From JBJKRF01 sp046704785 (GTDB taxonomy: Bacteria > Chloroflexota > Anaerolineae > Anaerolineales > Villigracilaceae), in the NCBI GenBank assembly GCA_046704785.1, contig JBJKRF010000064.1, positions 1-23,072 of the forward strand: a stretch of 23,072 bases of DNA, read 5' to 3'. Positions 15,666 through 23,072 of the stretch are shown here, piece by piece. Made by a program: the position numbers and the translations under genes. A model generated the notes under the pieces. That model had not been told where the DNA came from, searched no databases, and saw only the letters and a program-made list of their open reading frames with translations. How positions within the stretch are numbered: the first letter of the stretch is position 1; every line of letters begins with the position of its first letter.

Positions 15666-17087
15666 TTAGCGTCCTTGATGGCTGACGACCGTGCCGAACG
15701 TTCGCAGCAAAATGACGACATCCATGGGCAGCGTACGATGTTTGATGTAATACAAGTCGTATTCGATCTTGATGATGGTGTCTTCAACGGTGGCTGCGTA
15801 GCCGTAGTTGACCTGGGCCCAGCCGGTAATGCCCGGCTTGACGAGCAGGCGCGCACGGTAAAAGGGAACCTGTTTCTGGTATTTTTCCACCAACTCCGGA
15901 CGCTCGGCGCGGGGACCAACCAGGCTCATCTCGCCCCGTAAGACGTTCCAGAATTGGGGAAGTTCGTCGAGGCGGGTAGTACGCAGGATATTCCCTACTT
16001 TGGTCACACGCGGATCGTTTTCATCTGCCGGACGGGCCTGGCCGTCTACTTCGGCATCCTTGATCATGGTGCGGAATTTATAGATTTTGAAGGTATTGGC
16101 GCCGCGCCCCAGGCGAACTTGGGAGTAAAAAACAGGAGAACCGTCGTTGAGCAGAATAGAGAGTGAAATAAAGGGCGTCAGAACCAGGAAGATCACCATG
16201 CCGACGATCGAGCCGACAATATCCAACAAACGCTTGCCAATCTCGTAGAAGGCGTTGGAATGCACCTGATCGACGAATGAACGGATGACCCAGTCCGACT
16301 CAAGGTGGCGGATTGGCACACGCCCCAACAACTCTTCGTACAGCGTGGGCATGGGCGTAATTTCGATGCCGCCTTCCTGGGCGTCAAGCAACGTCTGGAA
16401 CATGGTGCCGCTGATCTCACCGGAGATGGAGATTGTCAAGTCGCTGATGTTGTATTTTTCGATCAGTTTGAGCAACTGGGTGGAATCCCCCACAACGCGA
16501 TAGCCATCGATAGATTCGCCCAATTTATCTGGATCATCATCGATAAAACCGATAATGTTAAAGGGCGGCGGATTGACATCCCGGTACACATGCACCAGGG
16601 TACGGCCGTTCACCCCGGCGCCGACGATAAAAAATCGCCGCATGAAGCCGGGTGACGTATAAATCTGGATGTACAGCCAGCGCCATCCAAGCGTCATGAG
16701 CGAGACCAGAATCAAGAAGCTGGAAAATCCGCGCCGGTTAAGCGGTGAATCCTTGTCAGACGTGAAGTAAATCAGGGCGTAGACGACCAATCCGGCCAGC
16801 GCCGCCAGCGCGATCCCGCGATAACTGGTACGCCAGTTGGAAGCGCGATGCAGATCGTACAGATCCGTCATCATCAGGAGCCAGAAGAACGGCAGCAGAT
16901 AGAACCATAGCGGCACCCGGGCTCGAAAGAATTCGAGCGAAAAATCCAACCACCGATCCCCGGCAGCCCAAATATAAACGCCCCCCAAAAACGCGAGAAT
17001 TGCAACCACCGAATCCCCAATCACCAGAAGAGCACGTTGCTCACTGGATCGAAGACGCAAAGTGGGTCGAGTTGCTATATCAGCCAT
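15666..17087 (-). CDS. Polyprenyl-phosphate sugar-phosphate transferase (WbaP/ExoY class)
   Basis: It moves a sugar-1-phosphate from a nucleotide sugar to undecaprenyl phosphate, the first membrane step of exopolysaccharide or capsule assembly. The 473-residue protein has four predicted membrane helices in the first 140 residues, a nucleotide-binding-like domain (FFIVGAGVNGRTLV, about 152-165) and the catalytic bacterial sugar transferase domain from about 283. Signatures are KRLLDIVGS, GSPVFYSQVRLGRG, FKIYKFRTMIKDAE, TRLDELPQFWNVL, RGEMSLVGPRAERPE and KPGITGWAQVNYG, all intact. A fifth hydrophobic segment (GMVIFLVLTPFISLSIL) precedes the active site. It starts three bases after the glycosyltransferase stop and is followed after two bases by the epimerase-like gene. 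Confidence 0.94.
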   Translation of the reverse strand: MADIATRPTLRLRSSEQRALLVIGDSVVAILAFLGGVYIWAAGDRWLDFSLEFFRARVPLWFYLLPFFWLLMMTDLYDLHRASNWRTSYRGIALAALAGLVVYALIYFTSDKDSPLNRRGFSSFLILVSLMTLGWRWLYIQIYTSPGFMRRFFIVGAGVNGRTLVHVYRDVNPPPFNIIGFIDDDPDKLGESIDGYRVVGDSTQLLKLIEKYNISDLTISISGEISGTMFQTLLDAQEGGIEITPMPTLYEELLGRVPIRHLESDWVIRSFVDQVHSNAFYEIGKRLLDIVGSIVGMVIFLVLTPFISLSILLNDGSPVFYSQVRLGRGANTFKIYKFRTMIKDAEVDGQARPADENDPRVTKVGNILRTTRLDELPQFWNVLRGEMSLVGPRAERPELVEKYQKQVPFYRARLLVKPGITGWAQVNYGYAATVEDTIIKIEYDLYYIKHRTLPMDVVILLRTFGTVVSHQGR

Positions 17088-17090
17088 AAA

Positions 17091-18089
17091 TCAAGATCGG
17101 CGCGCCCCTGCTGCCATGCTCCACAAAAAGCCGCCGCCCCACGAACAGTGCATGACCGTTATCGCAAGCGGCAGGCCGATAATCAGGAACCAATATTTTT
17201 GTTGAAAAGCGGAGCGCAACCCGGCGAGCAAAAGCACACCTAAATATACCAGAAGTTCAAAAGAGAATAACCAACGAAAGGCCCACGAAATCAAAGAAAG
17301 CAGGAAGCCCACCAAAAGGCTACAAACGAAAAGCGGCGGAAGCGCCTGACGCCAGCGTAACGTGGCGGGATAACGTCGCAACATGCGAAATTTCCAATAA
17401 CCGTACCGAAAATACTGCCGGGCAAGCGCCCTCAGGGTTGATCGCGCAAAATAAACGGAACGAATGGCCGGATCGAGCCAGACCTTGCCAGCTCGCGCCC
17501 GAATGCGGGCATTGAACTCGTAGTCTTCGTTGGCCAGCAGACTTTCGTCGAAACCACCAAGCGCCTCCACCAACGTTCGCCGGAAAGCCCCAAAAGGGAC
17601 GGTATCCACAAGCGCGGCTTGTTTGGCATGACGATAGAGAGCGTCGCCCACGCCGAGGGGATGCGCTGCCGCAATGGCAATAGCGCGCGCGACCCGACTC
17701 TGTCCGCCGGGCCGAATCTCCCATACCCCGCCGACGTTCTCCCCTTTTTCCGACTCCAACGCCCCGACGCATCGCTCCACATAATCGGGATAGGGCGCCG
17801 AATGCGCATCCAACCGTAGAATGATCTCACCAACAGACATTTTTATGGCGGAATTCAAAGCAGCCGGGATGCTTCCCCGGTCGTTGTCCACCACCTGGAG
17901 ACGCAAATCGGGATGAGCGCGCCGAAAAGCCTCGATCACCGCGCGAGTGCGGTCATTCGAATGGCCGTCGGAAATTGTTACATCCAGGCGCTCATGCGGA
18001 TAGTTCTGCGCATAAATTGCATCCAGCAAAAACTGGATGCGTTTTTCCTCGTTGAAACAAGGGACGATGATCGAAACGGTTGGTTGCAT
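17091..18089 (-). CDS. Family 2 glycosyltransferase (ExoA-like, membrane)
   Basis: This 332-residue enzyme has a GT-A catalytic domain and two or three C-terminal membrane helices. TVSIIVPCFNEEKRI is the N-terminal nucleotide-binding strand, ISDGHSNDRT holds the conserved acidic pair, and LRLDAHSAPYPDYVERC holds the metal-binding D-x-H form of the DXD motif. FGAFRRTLVEALGGFDESLLANEDYEFNARIR is the acceptor/catalytic region with the ED motif. It resembles succinoglycan-type ExoA enzymes and would extend a lipid-linked glycan at the inner face of the membrane. The frame is open upstream to a GTG at 18194, but ATG 18089 starts exactly at the conserved domain. No strong ribosome site precedes it. 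It lies 123 bases after the histidine kinase gene. Confidence 0.88.
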   Translation of the reverse strand: MQPTVSIIVPCFNEEKRIQFLLDAIYAQNYPHERLDVTISDGHSNDRTRAVIEAFRRAHPDLRLQVVDNDRGSIPAALNSAIKMSVGEIILRLDAHSAPYPDYVERCVGALESEKGENVGGVWEIRPGGQSRVARAIAIAAAHPLGVGDALYRHAKQAALVDTVPFGAFRRTLVEALGGFDESLLANEDYEFNARIRARAGKVWLDPAIRSVYFARSTLRALARQYFRYGYWKFRMLRRYPATLRWRQALPPLFVCSLLVGFLLSLISWAFRWLFSFELLVYLGVLLLAGLRSAFQQKYWFLIIGLPLAITVMHCSWGGGFLWSMAAGARRS

Positions 18090-18212
18090 ACGCAGTGCTG
18101 TTGAGGCCAACACGAACGAAGCCCACCACAGACAGACTGTTCTCGCTGATTCTTTGGAAAGTTCCCGTGAAAGGATGGGACGACGTTCTGCCACACCGAT
18201 TCCGGGAGACTG

Positions 18213-19628
18213 CTATTTCTTTCGTTGCGCGATTGTTATTGCATCTGGTAAAGGAATCGGAAGGCGTACACTAAATACGCTGCCCTGCCCCACCACGCTG
18301 TGGACGCTAATTTTACCACCATGCGCCCGGACGATTTGCTGCACGATGGCCAGGCCCAGCCCGGCCCCATGACTCTTTCCCCCTTTACGCGCCGGGTCCG
18401 CCTGGTAGAAACGGTCGAAGATGCGCGCGAGAGCCTCCTGCGGAATGCCAGCGCCGGTGTCGGCGATCTGCACTTCCGCAAAACCCTCGACCATCCGCGA
18501 ACGCAAAGCGATTCGGCCACCCGCCGGCGTAAACTTGAAGGCATTGTCCACTAAGTTGCTGAAAACCTGCGCTAAACGGTCGCCATCGCCCAAGATGGAT
18601 GGCAGAGGAGTCGATTCCAGCGTCAGGTTTACATTGGCCTGCCGCGCCTGGAGCGAAAAGCGTTCGACCAGGTTTTGCAGCAGGGCGTTCAAATCCACCT
18701 GAGCGCGCTTCAGGTCGGCGGTGCCGGCGTCGAGTCGAGCCAGGTCGAGCAGGTCGAGCACCATGCGATACATGCGCGCCGCCTCGCTGTAGATGATCTG
18801 CGCCGACTGGTGTTGCTCTTGAGCCGTAGAGGCCGTACCATCCAAAATGGCCTGCGCAAAGCCTTGAACGGAGGTCAGTGGCGTTTTCAGTTCGTGCGAA
18901 ACATTGGCAACGAAATCGCGCTGCGATTGTTGGCTGGCCTCTACGCGTTGAGTCATCTGGTTGAAAGCATTGACCAGGGCGCGCACCTCGCTTGGACCTG
19001 TAAGCGGGAGCGTTTTCGGGCCCACATTGGGATATTCCCTGGCGGCATTGACAACGCGCTGCAAAGGATCGGCCACCCAGCGCGCCACCCAAAACGCCAG
19101 GAAGAGCGCCATGACCAGCGCCACAATCCCGCCTTGCAAGAGCGGCGGCAGGAATTCGTCTGTCAGAACGGCCAACAGCGAAACACTGGGACGCGGAACC
19201 GCAGAGACCAGGAAATTACCATTGTTCAGTTTGTGATAGACGTAGACCCACAGATCGCCGTTGGCGTCGCGGATCGTCTGACTCAGGCGCAGCAGGCGAA
19301 ACACTGGGCGGACTTCCAGCGAGGGAGCCGAGCCTGCGCGAGAATCGGCAATGATCTGGCGCTGGGGAGAAATGATGAGCAGGCGGGCGCCCAGTTGTTG
19401 ATCCTTTGCTGTCAGTGTACTCTGCAACTGATTGGATGGCAGATCCGACCACTCGTCCTGACTGTTGAGCATGGCCGTCTCCACCACACTCAACTTCAAA
19501 CCCGTCTCACGAACGACCAGTGGATTACTCAACAAGTAGATGAAAAAAATGACCGCCACCACTGCGAGCGCAGTGACGATCAACAATGCATAGGTCAACC
19601 AAAGGCGAGAACGCAGGCTCGAAAACAT
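18213..19628 (-). CDS. Sensor histidine kinase (HAMP, class I)
   Basis: This 471-residue membrane kinase is the partner of the response regulator just upstream. TM1 is at about 11-33 and TM2 at about 163-183, enclosing an extracytoplasmic sensor of about 130 residues that matches no domain I can name. A HAMP linker follows (about 184-236), then the HisKA domain with phospho-acceptor H245 in ANVSHELKTPLTSVQGF, and the ATPase domain with N-box FSNLVDNAFKFTPAG, G1 DTGAGIP, F-box FDRFYQ and G2 GAGLGLAIV. All catalytic boxes are intact. Its ATG overlaps the response-regulator stop by one base (TGATG), so the two are translationally coupled. Confidence 0.95.
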   Translation of the reverse strand: MFSSLRSRLWLTYALLIVTALAVVAVIFFIYLLSNPLVVRETGLKLSVVETAMLNSQDEWSDLPSNQLQSTLTAKDQQLGARLLIISPQRQIIADSRAGSAPSLEVRPVFRLLRLSQTIRDANGDLWVYVYHKLNNGNFLVSAVPRPSVSLLAVLTDEFLPPLLQGGIVALVMALFLAFWVARWVADPLQRVVNAAREYPNVGPKTLPLTGPSEVRALVNAFNQMTQRVEASQQSQRDFVANVSHELKTPLTSVQGFAQAILDGTASTAQEQHQSAQIIYSEAARMYRMVLDLLDLARLDAGTADLKRAQVDLNALLQNLVERFSLQARQANVNLTLESTPLPSILGDGDRLAQVFSNLVDNAFKFTPAGGRIALRSRMVEGFAEVQIADTGAGIPQEALARIFDRFYQADPARKGGKSHGAGLGLAIVQQIVRAHGGKISVHSVVGQGSVFSVRLPIPLPDAITIAQRKK

Positions 19629-20302
19629 CAGGAAATTAACTTGTACCCGATGCCCGTCACGGTTTCGATCTTGACAGCGCTACCGGCCAATTTTTTACGC
19701 AACTGCGCGATATGCACATCGACGGTGCGCGTCTGTCCGTAAAAATCGAAGCCCCAGGCTTTTTCGAGCAATTGCTCGCGCGTCAGCACCAATCCCCGGT
19801 GGACGGCCAGCGTATGCAATAACTCGAATTCCTGGGTACGCAGGTCGAGCAGCTTTCCGTTCAAGGTCACTTCGCGGCGGGCAGGATCAATCGTCAAATC
19901 GGCCAGCGCTAACGGGGCGTCTGAGCTGCTGCCCCGTTCCGAGCGGCGCAGGATGGCCTTGATGCGCGCCACCAATTCACGCGGGTTGAACGGTTTGGTC
20001 AGGTAGTCGTCGGCGCCCAGTTCCAGGCCCAGAATCTTGTCGATGTCCTCGTCGCGTGCGGTCAGTATGATGACCGCAACCTGGTTGTTCTGTCCCCGCA
20101 AGCGACGGCAGACTTCGAACCCGTCCAGGCCGGGCAGCATGACATCCAGCACGATCAGGGCCGGCCGCAGCCTGTCTACCGCTTCGAGGGCTTTTTCCCC
20201 GTCTCCCACCGCCGCCACACGAAAATTCTCGCGTTCGAGGTACATGCGCGCCAGCGAAGCGATGGAGGGCTCGTCGTCCACAACCAGGATAAGTTCGTTC
20301 AT
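19628..20302 (-). CDS. OmpR/PhoB-family response regulator
   Basis: This 224-residue two-domain regulator has a receiver domain (1-120) with acidic pocket D9-D10, phosphorylation site D53 in IVLDVMLPGLDGFEV, T and K switch residues in ILTARDEDID and YLTKPFNPREL, and a winged-helix DNA-binding domain (about 128-222) with the recognition region REQLLEKAWGFDF and RTVDVHIAQLRKKL. It should control genes in response to its kinase partner, including possibly the polysaccharide genes that follow. Its ATG overlaps the RidA stop by four bases (ATGA), and its own stop overlaps the kinase start. Confidence 0.96.
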   Translation of the reverse strand: MNELILVVDDEPSIASLARMYLERENFRVAAVGDGEKALEAVDRLRPALIVLDVMLPGLDGFEVCRRLRGQNNQVAVIILTARDEDIDKILGLELGADDYLTKPFNPRELVARIKAILRRSERGSSSDAPLALADLTIDPARREVTLNGKLLDLRTQEFELLHTLAVHRGLVLTREQLLEKAWGFDFYGQTRTVDVHIAQLRKKLAGSAVKIETVTGIGYKLIS

Positions 20303-20679
20303 CTCAAGGCAATCGCATCGATCTCAACCAAGGCCGCTTTGGGTAAAGCAGCCACCGCAATGGTGGAACGCGCCGGGGGTTCCGACGAAAAGAATTCAGC
20401 GTAGATGGCATTCATCTTACCGAAGTCGTCCATATCCTTTAGAAAGACGCTGATCTTGACCGCTCGTTCCAGGCTCGATCCGGCAGCCTCGAGCGCATGC
20501 TTCAGGTTGGTCAGCGCCTGACGGGTCTGCGCTTCCACGCCGCCAGCCACCAGTTCGCCTGAGGCGGGGTCGAGGCCCACCTGGCCGGAACAAAACACAA
20601 GGCCGTCCGTCTGGATAGCAGTCGAATAAGGCCCGATCGCTTTGGGCGCCTGGGCAGCAGCAATCACGTTTCTGGTCAT
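20299..20679 (-). CDS. RidA family enamine/imine deaminase
   Basis: This 126-residue protein has the full-length RidA (YjgF/UK114) fold. The family removes reactive 2-aminoacrylate and related imines produced by PLP enzymes, acting as a trimer in the cytosol. The segment ARSTIAVAALPKAALVEIDAIA carries the conserved arginine (R104) that binds the substrate carboxylate, and the glutamate (E119) is also present, so it is likely an active deaminase. GPYSTAIQTDGLVFCSGQVGLDP is the typical N-terminal region. AAGGAG lies about six bases before ATG 20679. The stop overlaps the response-regulator start (ATGA), which is an unusual partner for RidA. Confidence 0.93.
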   Translation of the reverse strand: MTRNVIAAAQAPKAIGPYSTAIQTDGLVFCSGQVGLDPASGELVAGGVEAQTRQALTNLKHALEAAGSSLERAVKISVFLKDMDDFGKMNAIYAEFFSSEPPARSTIAVAALPKAALVEIDAIALR

Positions 20680-20711
20680 CGATAACTCCTTGGAAGAAAG
20701 TGGGTAGGCTC

Positions 20712-20717
20712 ATTTTA
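20712..20717 (-). promoter_or_regulatory. Possible -10 box of the RidA operon
   Basis: On the minus strand TAAAAT, with TGCAG just before it, lies about 32 bases upstream of the RidA ATG and leaves room for the AAGGAG site. No -35 was placed with confidence. Confidence 0.35.
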
Positions 20718-20791
20718 CTGCAAAAGGCGTTTTTGATTCCTTATCATAAACCGTCCTGGCCACGGCCCAAAAGACGCCGGTATGCCCATCA

Positions 20792-20834
20792 CGGCTGGAA
20801 ATTGCGCTTTTTAGAGGAGCGTAATTTCCAGCCG
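20792..20834. repeat. 16-bp near-perfect hairpin after the secreted-protein gene
   Basis: CGGCTGGAAATTGCGC (20792-20807) and GCGTAATTTCCAGCCG (20819-20834) pair over 16 positions with one mismatch that is G-U on one strand. The loop is 11 bases. It lies downstream of the secreted-protein gene and upstream of the RidA operon, but no T-tract follows on the minus strand. It may be a terminator or mRNA stabiliser, or a copy of a dispersed palindromic repeat. Confidence 0.65.
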
Positions 20835-20886
20835 CGGGCGGGATAGAAACCCGACAGGGCGTATCTCTATTTGCAGAAAGGACAGG

Positions 20887-21468
20887 CTACAAGCCATTGC
20901 CTCCCGGTGTGGAGCCTCCTGGCGTTGGGGTGGGCCGCGGGTGCGCCTGACGGAATTGCTGGACGGCCTGGCGCAAATCCCGGAGGGGCTGCATCAGCGT
21001 TGTGCGGAATTGTTGCAGGTCGTCGTGCAGCGACTTGACGGTTTCACGAGCCTGAGTTACGTCGGTCACGTTGTTCTGGGCGTCAAAGCCATTGTGCGAT
21101 TGGACGAGCGCCACAGCCTGGTCGTGAAGCGGTTTAGCCTGATCGAGCGCAGTGCTGAAGGCGTCCAACGCCGATTGGATTCCGGATACATCCATTCCAC
21201 GCTGGCCGGCAGCGTCCAATAATTTTTGGATGCGCGCAACGATATCCGGCGCTTTGTCCAACAACTGGCCGTCACGGTCAACGGTCAACTGTTCGATCTG
21301 GAAGATCAATTGCAAACGCGTCTGCGCCATTTGCGTTGAGTTCGGCGTCGGTGGCGGGGTTGTGTCGGTTGGCGAGGCTGCAAAAGCGCTTTGCACAGGC
21401 AAAGCAGCCAACACCAATACACCGCTTAATAGAACGACAAAAAACTTACGGGATAACGTTTTGATCAT
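20887..21468 (-). CDS. Secreted helical protein of unknown function
   Basis: This is a 193-residue protein. Residues 1-30 form a clear signal peptide: basic KTLSRK, a hydrophobic core FVVLLSGVLVLAALPV, and an A-x-A cleavage site at SAFA-AS. A short Thr/Pro-rich linker follows. Residues about 45-172 are rich in Q, D, L and A with few breakers and look like a bundle of amphipathic helices or a coiled coil. The tail is Pro/Gly/Thr-rich (RPTPTPGGSTPGG). No cysteines or catalytic motifs are visible. I recognise no family; a role outside the membrane is inferred only from the signal peptide. GAAAGGAG lies eight bases before the ATG. It shares the strand of the RidA operon, but 207 bases and a hairpin lie between. 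Confidence 0.8.
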   Translation of the reverse strand: MIKTLSRKFFVVLLSGVLVLAALPVQSAFAASPTDTTPPPTPNSTQMAQTRLQLIFQIEQLTVDRDGQLLDKAPDIVARIQKLLDAAGQRGMDVSGIQSALDAFSTALDQAKPLHDQAVALVQSHNGFDAQNNVTDVTQARETVKSLHDDLQQFRTTLMQPLRDLRQAVQQFRQAHPRPTPTPGGSTPGGNGL

Positions 21469-21685
21469 GTGGTGATCTCCTTTCTTAATCAGGGGGCCTC
21501 AGGGGTTACTGCCATTTGGGCAATCCTGACGAGCCGATATTGAATTACAGTTTGCATTGTATATTTCGGAGGTCATCACAGTATGCGAGGCATGTAAAAT
21601 CGCTGTAAAACATGTTGGTTCTTTGGAAATCTACGGGGTGAAGCAATGACAATTTTGCACTTTGTGAAAACTCTGGAAATCTCCC

Positions 21686-21705
21686 CAGGGCAAACGCATC
21701 TAAAT
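21686..21705. repeat. Left terminal inverted repeat of the IS
   Basis: CAGGGCAAACGCATCTAAAT matches the right end in inverted orientation at 18 of 20 positions. The transposase stop codon TAG (21700-21702) lies inside this repeat. Confidence 0.85.
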
Positions 21706-22851
21706 AGAGAGATTAGACAAGCCAGAAAGGACTTTGAGCAAATAATCTTCTTTCCAGCCAGCCAACAAGCGTTTGCCGTTGATGCTGCGTTTCGAAGTCT
21801 TCTCTTGTTTGAGTAAGTTGAGAGCGATGTGGCGCAAAATGGCAAAGTTCTGTGGGCCATGACCTTTGCGCACTCGGCAGTGATCTTCGTCGAAAGCCAT
21901 ATCCAACGTCCAATGCAGGCTGTTTTCGATACCCCAATGAGAACGCACGGCAGTCAGGACACATTTTGCGCCGGAGATGCTGGCGATATGAAACCGATCT
22001 TCGCAAGTCTTTTCATCGCCAACCCAACGTTGAGAACGAATACGAGAAACTGTTATCAGCTTCTCCCAATTTTGAAAGCCACGCAAATGGCACAGGATTT
22101 GTGGGTTTGAGATCGTCCAGCATTCGCGTATCTCAATGCGACCATGTCCTTTGTTCACCGTTTTCTCGTAATCGTAGCTGTAAGCCTGATATTGACTATT
22201 CTCGAGGTCTTCAAAGAGCTTTTGCGTGTCTTCAAACAAGTTGCCTTGATTGTCTTTGAGTGCCAGCACATAGTCGGCACCTTCTTCAACAATGGTTTGG
22301 ACGATCTCTGTCTGACAACCCATCGCATCAATCGTGATAATGCAACCCGAAATTTCCAGTGCTTTTAGTAGCTGTGGAATGGCTGTGATTTCGTTCGATT
22401 TCTCATCTACCTTGACTTGCCCCAACGCCAAATGGTTAGCACAGGCCCAAGCGCTTACCATGTCAATCGCTCCTTTGCCAATTCCACCATCCTGCGAGCG
22501 CCGCAATACCTTCCCGTCCATTGCGATGACTTGTCCACCCATTAGCTTGCTGGCAACACTTACCCAACTCATGAAGCAAGTGCGAAACTCAGTCGGGTCT
22601 ATACGCGCAAACACCCGATTGAAGGTATCATGCGATGGAATGCCATTCGGTAACTCCAAAAATGTCTCGAACCATTCCTGTTTTGCTTTGCCAAATTCTT
22701 CCACGTCTTCCCATCCATCACAATTGCAAATCGCTCCGCAGATTGCAATCGCCAAAATGTCAATCAGCTTGTGTAGCTTGGTCCGTTCAATTCGCGGATC
22801 GGTGATATTCCCAAAATGTCCCTCAAGGCTGGCTATGACTGCTTTTTTCAA
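21700..22851 (-). CDS. ISAs1 family transposase
   Basis: This 383-residue transposase has an N-terminal helical DNA-binding region (about 1-105, including the KLIDILAIAICGAICNCDGW segment typical of the family) and a DDE catalytic domain. Candidate catalytic acids are D112 in IAMDGKVLR, D175 in ITIDAMGCQ and E309 in SHWGIENSLHW. All are intact, and no stop or frameshift interrupts the gene. The start codon is TTG, supported by AGGAG seven bases upstream and by the usual family beginning. The stop codon lies inside the left terminal repeat. Confidence 0.95.
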   Translation of the reverse strand: MKKAVIASLEGHFGNITDPRIERTKLHKLIDILAIAICGAICNCDGWEDVEEFGKAKQEWFETFLELPNGIPSHDTFNRVFARIDPTEFRTCFMSWVSVASKLMGGQVIAMDGKVLRRSQDGGIGKGAIDMVSAWACANHLALGQVKVDEKSNEITAIPQLLKALEISGCIITIDAMGCQTEIVQTIVEEGADYVLALKDNQGNLFEDTQKLFEDLENSQYQAYSYDYEKTVNKGHGRIEIRECWTISNPQILCHLRGFQNWEKLITVSRIRSQRWVGDEKTCEDRFHIASISGAKCVLTAVRSHWGIENSLHWTLDMAFDEDHCRVRKGHGPQNFAILRHIALNLLKQEKTSKRSINGKRLLAGWKEDYLLKVLSGLSNLSI

Positions 22852-22915
22852 AATTTATCTCCTGCAACTTTTGACGCATGATGATGAACCTTCTCTCGTC
22901 ACCCTGTCTACCCCA

Positions 22916-22935
22916 ATTTAGATGCGTTCACCCTG
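22916..22935. repeat. Right terminal inverted repeat of the IS
   Basis: ATTTAGATGCGTTCACCCTG is the reverse complement of the left end except for two adjacent bases (CA in place of TG). Confidence 0.85.
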
Positions 22936-22945
22936 ACCCAATCTC

Positions 22946-22963
22946 CAGGGCAAACGCATCTAA
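22946..22963. repeat. Extra copy of the IS left end outside the element
   Basis: CAGGGCAAACGCATCTAA is identical to the first 18 bases of the left end, in the same orientation, and begins ten bases past the right end. The preceding AATCTC also occurs before the left end, with two more C before CAGGG there. After 22963 the sequence no longer resembles the IS interior. It may be the end of a second element, a small non-autonomous element, or a trace of a tandem insertion. Confidence 0.85.
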
Positions 22964-23006
22964 TTTGCAAAAAACCGAATATACGGGCATTTTTTCGGAA
23001 AACCGG

Positions 23007-23072
23007 TTATTTTTCCACATATGGCGCTCCTATATCTGGGCCATAAAGCGAAAATACAGCGTTCTCGTCCAT
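23007..23072 (-). CDS. Possible C-terminal fragment at window edge
   Basis: A 21-codon frame, open to the window edge and ending in TAA, reads MDENAVFSLYGPDIGAPYVEK. The ATG falls exactly on the last bases, so it cannot be told whether this is a start or an internal methionine. I do not recognise it and there is no homology evidence here. Confidence 0.2.
   Translation of the reverse strand: MDENAVFSLYGPDIGAPYVEK

Larger units (their letters stand above)
21686..22935 (-). mobile_element. ISAs1-family insertion sequence, complete
   Basis: The element is 1250 bp, within the usual ISAs1 size, and carries one intact transposase gene. Its ends are CAGGGCAAACGCATCTAAAT at the left (21686-21705) and an 18-of-20 match in reverse complement at the right (22916-22935). 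The CAGGG outer end fits the family as I know it. The 10 bases on each side (GAAATCTCCC and ACCCAATCTC) are not an obvious direct repeat, so the target duplication has been lost or the ends are a little misplaced. The intact gene suggests recent activity. Confidence 0.85.

Noticed and set aside
18675..19742. Plus-strand open frame of about 355 codons opposite the histidine kinase
   Set aside because: The kinase on the minus strand has all its catalytic boxes; the opposite frame has none and no start signal.
21624..21682. Repeated TGGAAATCT at 21624-21632 and 21674-21682, considered as a direct repeat or attachment site
   Set aside because: Nine bases is too short, the second lies at the IS flank, and no matching copy occurs on the other side of the element.

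Overview
The window looks like chromosomal DNA of a moderately GC-rich bacterium. I infer a member of the Chloroflexota, probably Anaerolineae. The grounds are indirect: LCP and FemAB-type envelope enzymes that suit a single-membrane wall, several genes with an extended -10 box almost touching the start codon, and the general character of the proteins. No rRNA or universal marker is present, so this is an inference.

Layout, left half. After a C-rich, low-complexity edge (1-120) come three plus-strand genes: a GNAT acetyltransferase, RNase D and a beta-CASP metallo-beta-lactamase RNase-like protein. A tRNA-Ser(CGA) with its own promoter and terminator follows, then a cytosolic six-Asp-box (BNR/sortilin-like) protein. 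A convergent terminator separates these from a minus-strand group of FemAB-type transferase, D-cysteine desulfhydrase-like PLP enzyme and LCP (LytR-CpsA-Psr) protein. Divergent from it is the proline operon proB-proA, which ends in a clear terminator.

Middle. A small, AT-richer island (about 10.9-11.8 kb, minus strand) carries a possible AF2212/DUF104-like small protein and a hicB-hicA toxin-antitoxin pair. The hicA toxin is broken by a single missing base.

Right half. A long minus-strand run reads from about 20.7 kb to 11.8 kb: RidA, an OmpR-type response regulator, a sensor histidine kinase, a family-2 glycosyltransferase, a polyprenyl-phosphate sugar-phosphate transferase, a UDP-sugar 4-epimerase-like SDR, a long CapD/WbpM-type dehydratase and a second FemAB-type transferase. 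Start/stop overlaps in the first three genes and gaps of 2-27 bases in the last five suggest one envelope-polysaccharide transcription unit headed by a regulatory module. The sugar-processing SDRs would supply activated sugars, the phosphotransferase would start the lipid-linked glycan, and the glycosyltransferase would extend it. The LCP protein elsewhere in the window could attach such a glycan to the wall. Upstream are a small secreted helical protein and an intact ISAs1-family insertion sequence. A third copy of its terminal repeat lies 10 bases beyond its right end.

I see no CRISPR array, phage or classical defence island. The most distinctive points are the broken hicA, the perfect 15-bp palindrome over the hicBA promoter, the extra IS end, the RidA/two-component/polysaccharide linkage, and repeated TGN-TATAAT promoters placed to give leaderless or nearly leaderless mRNAs.
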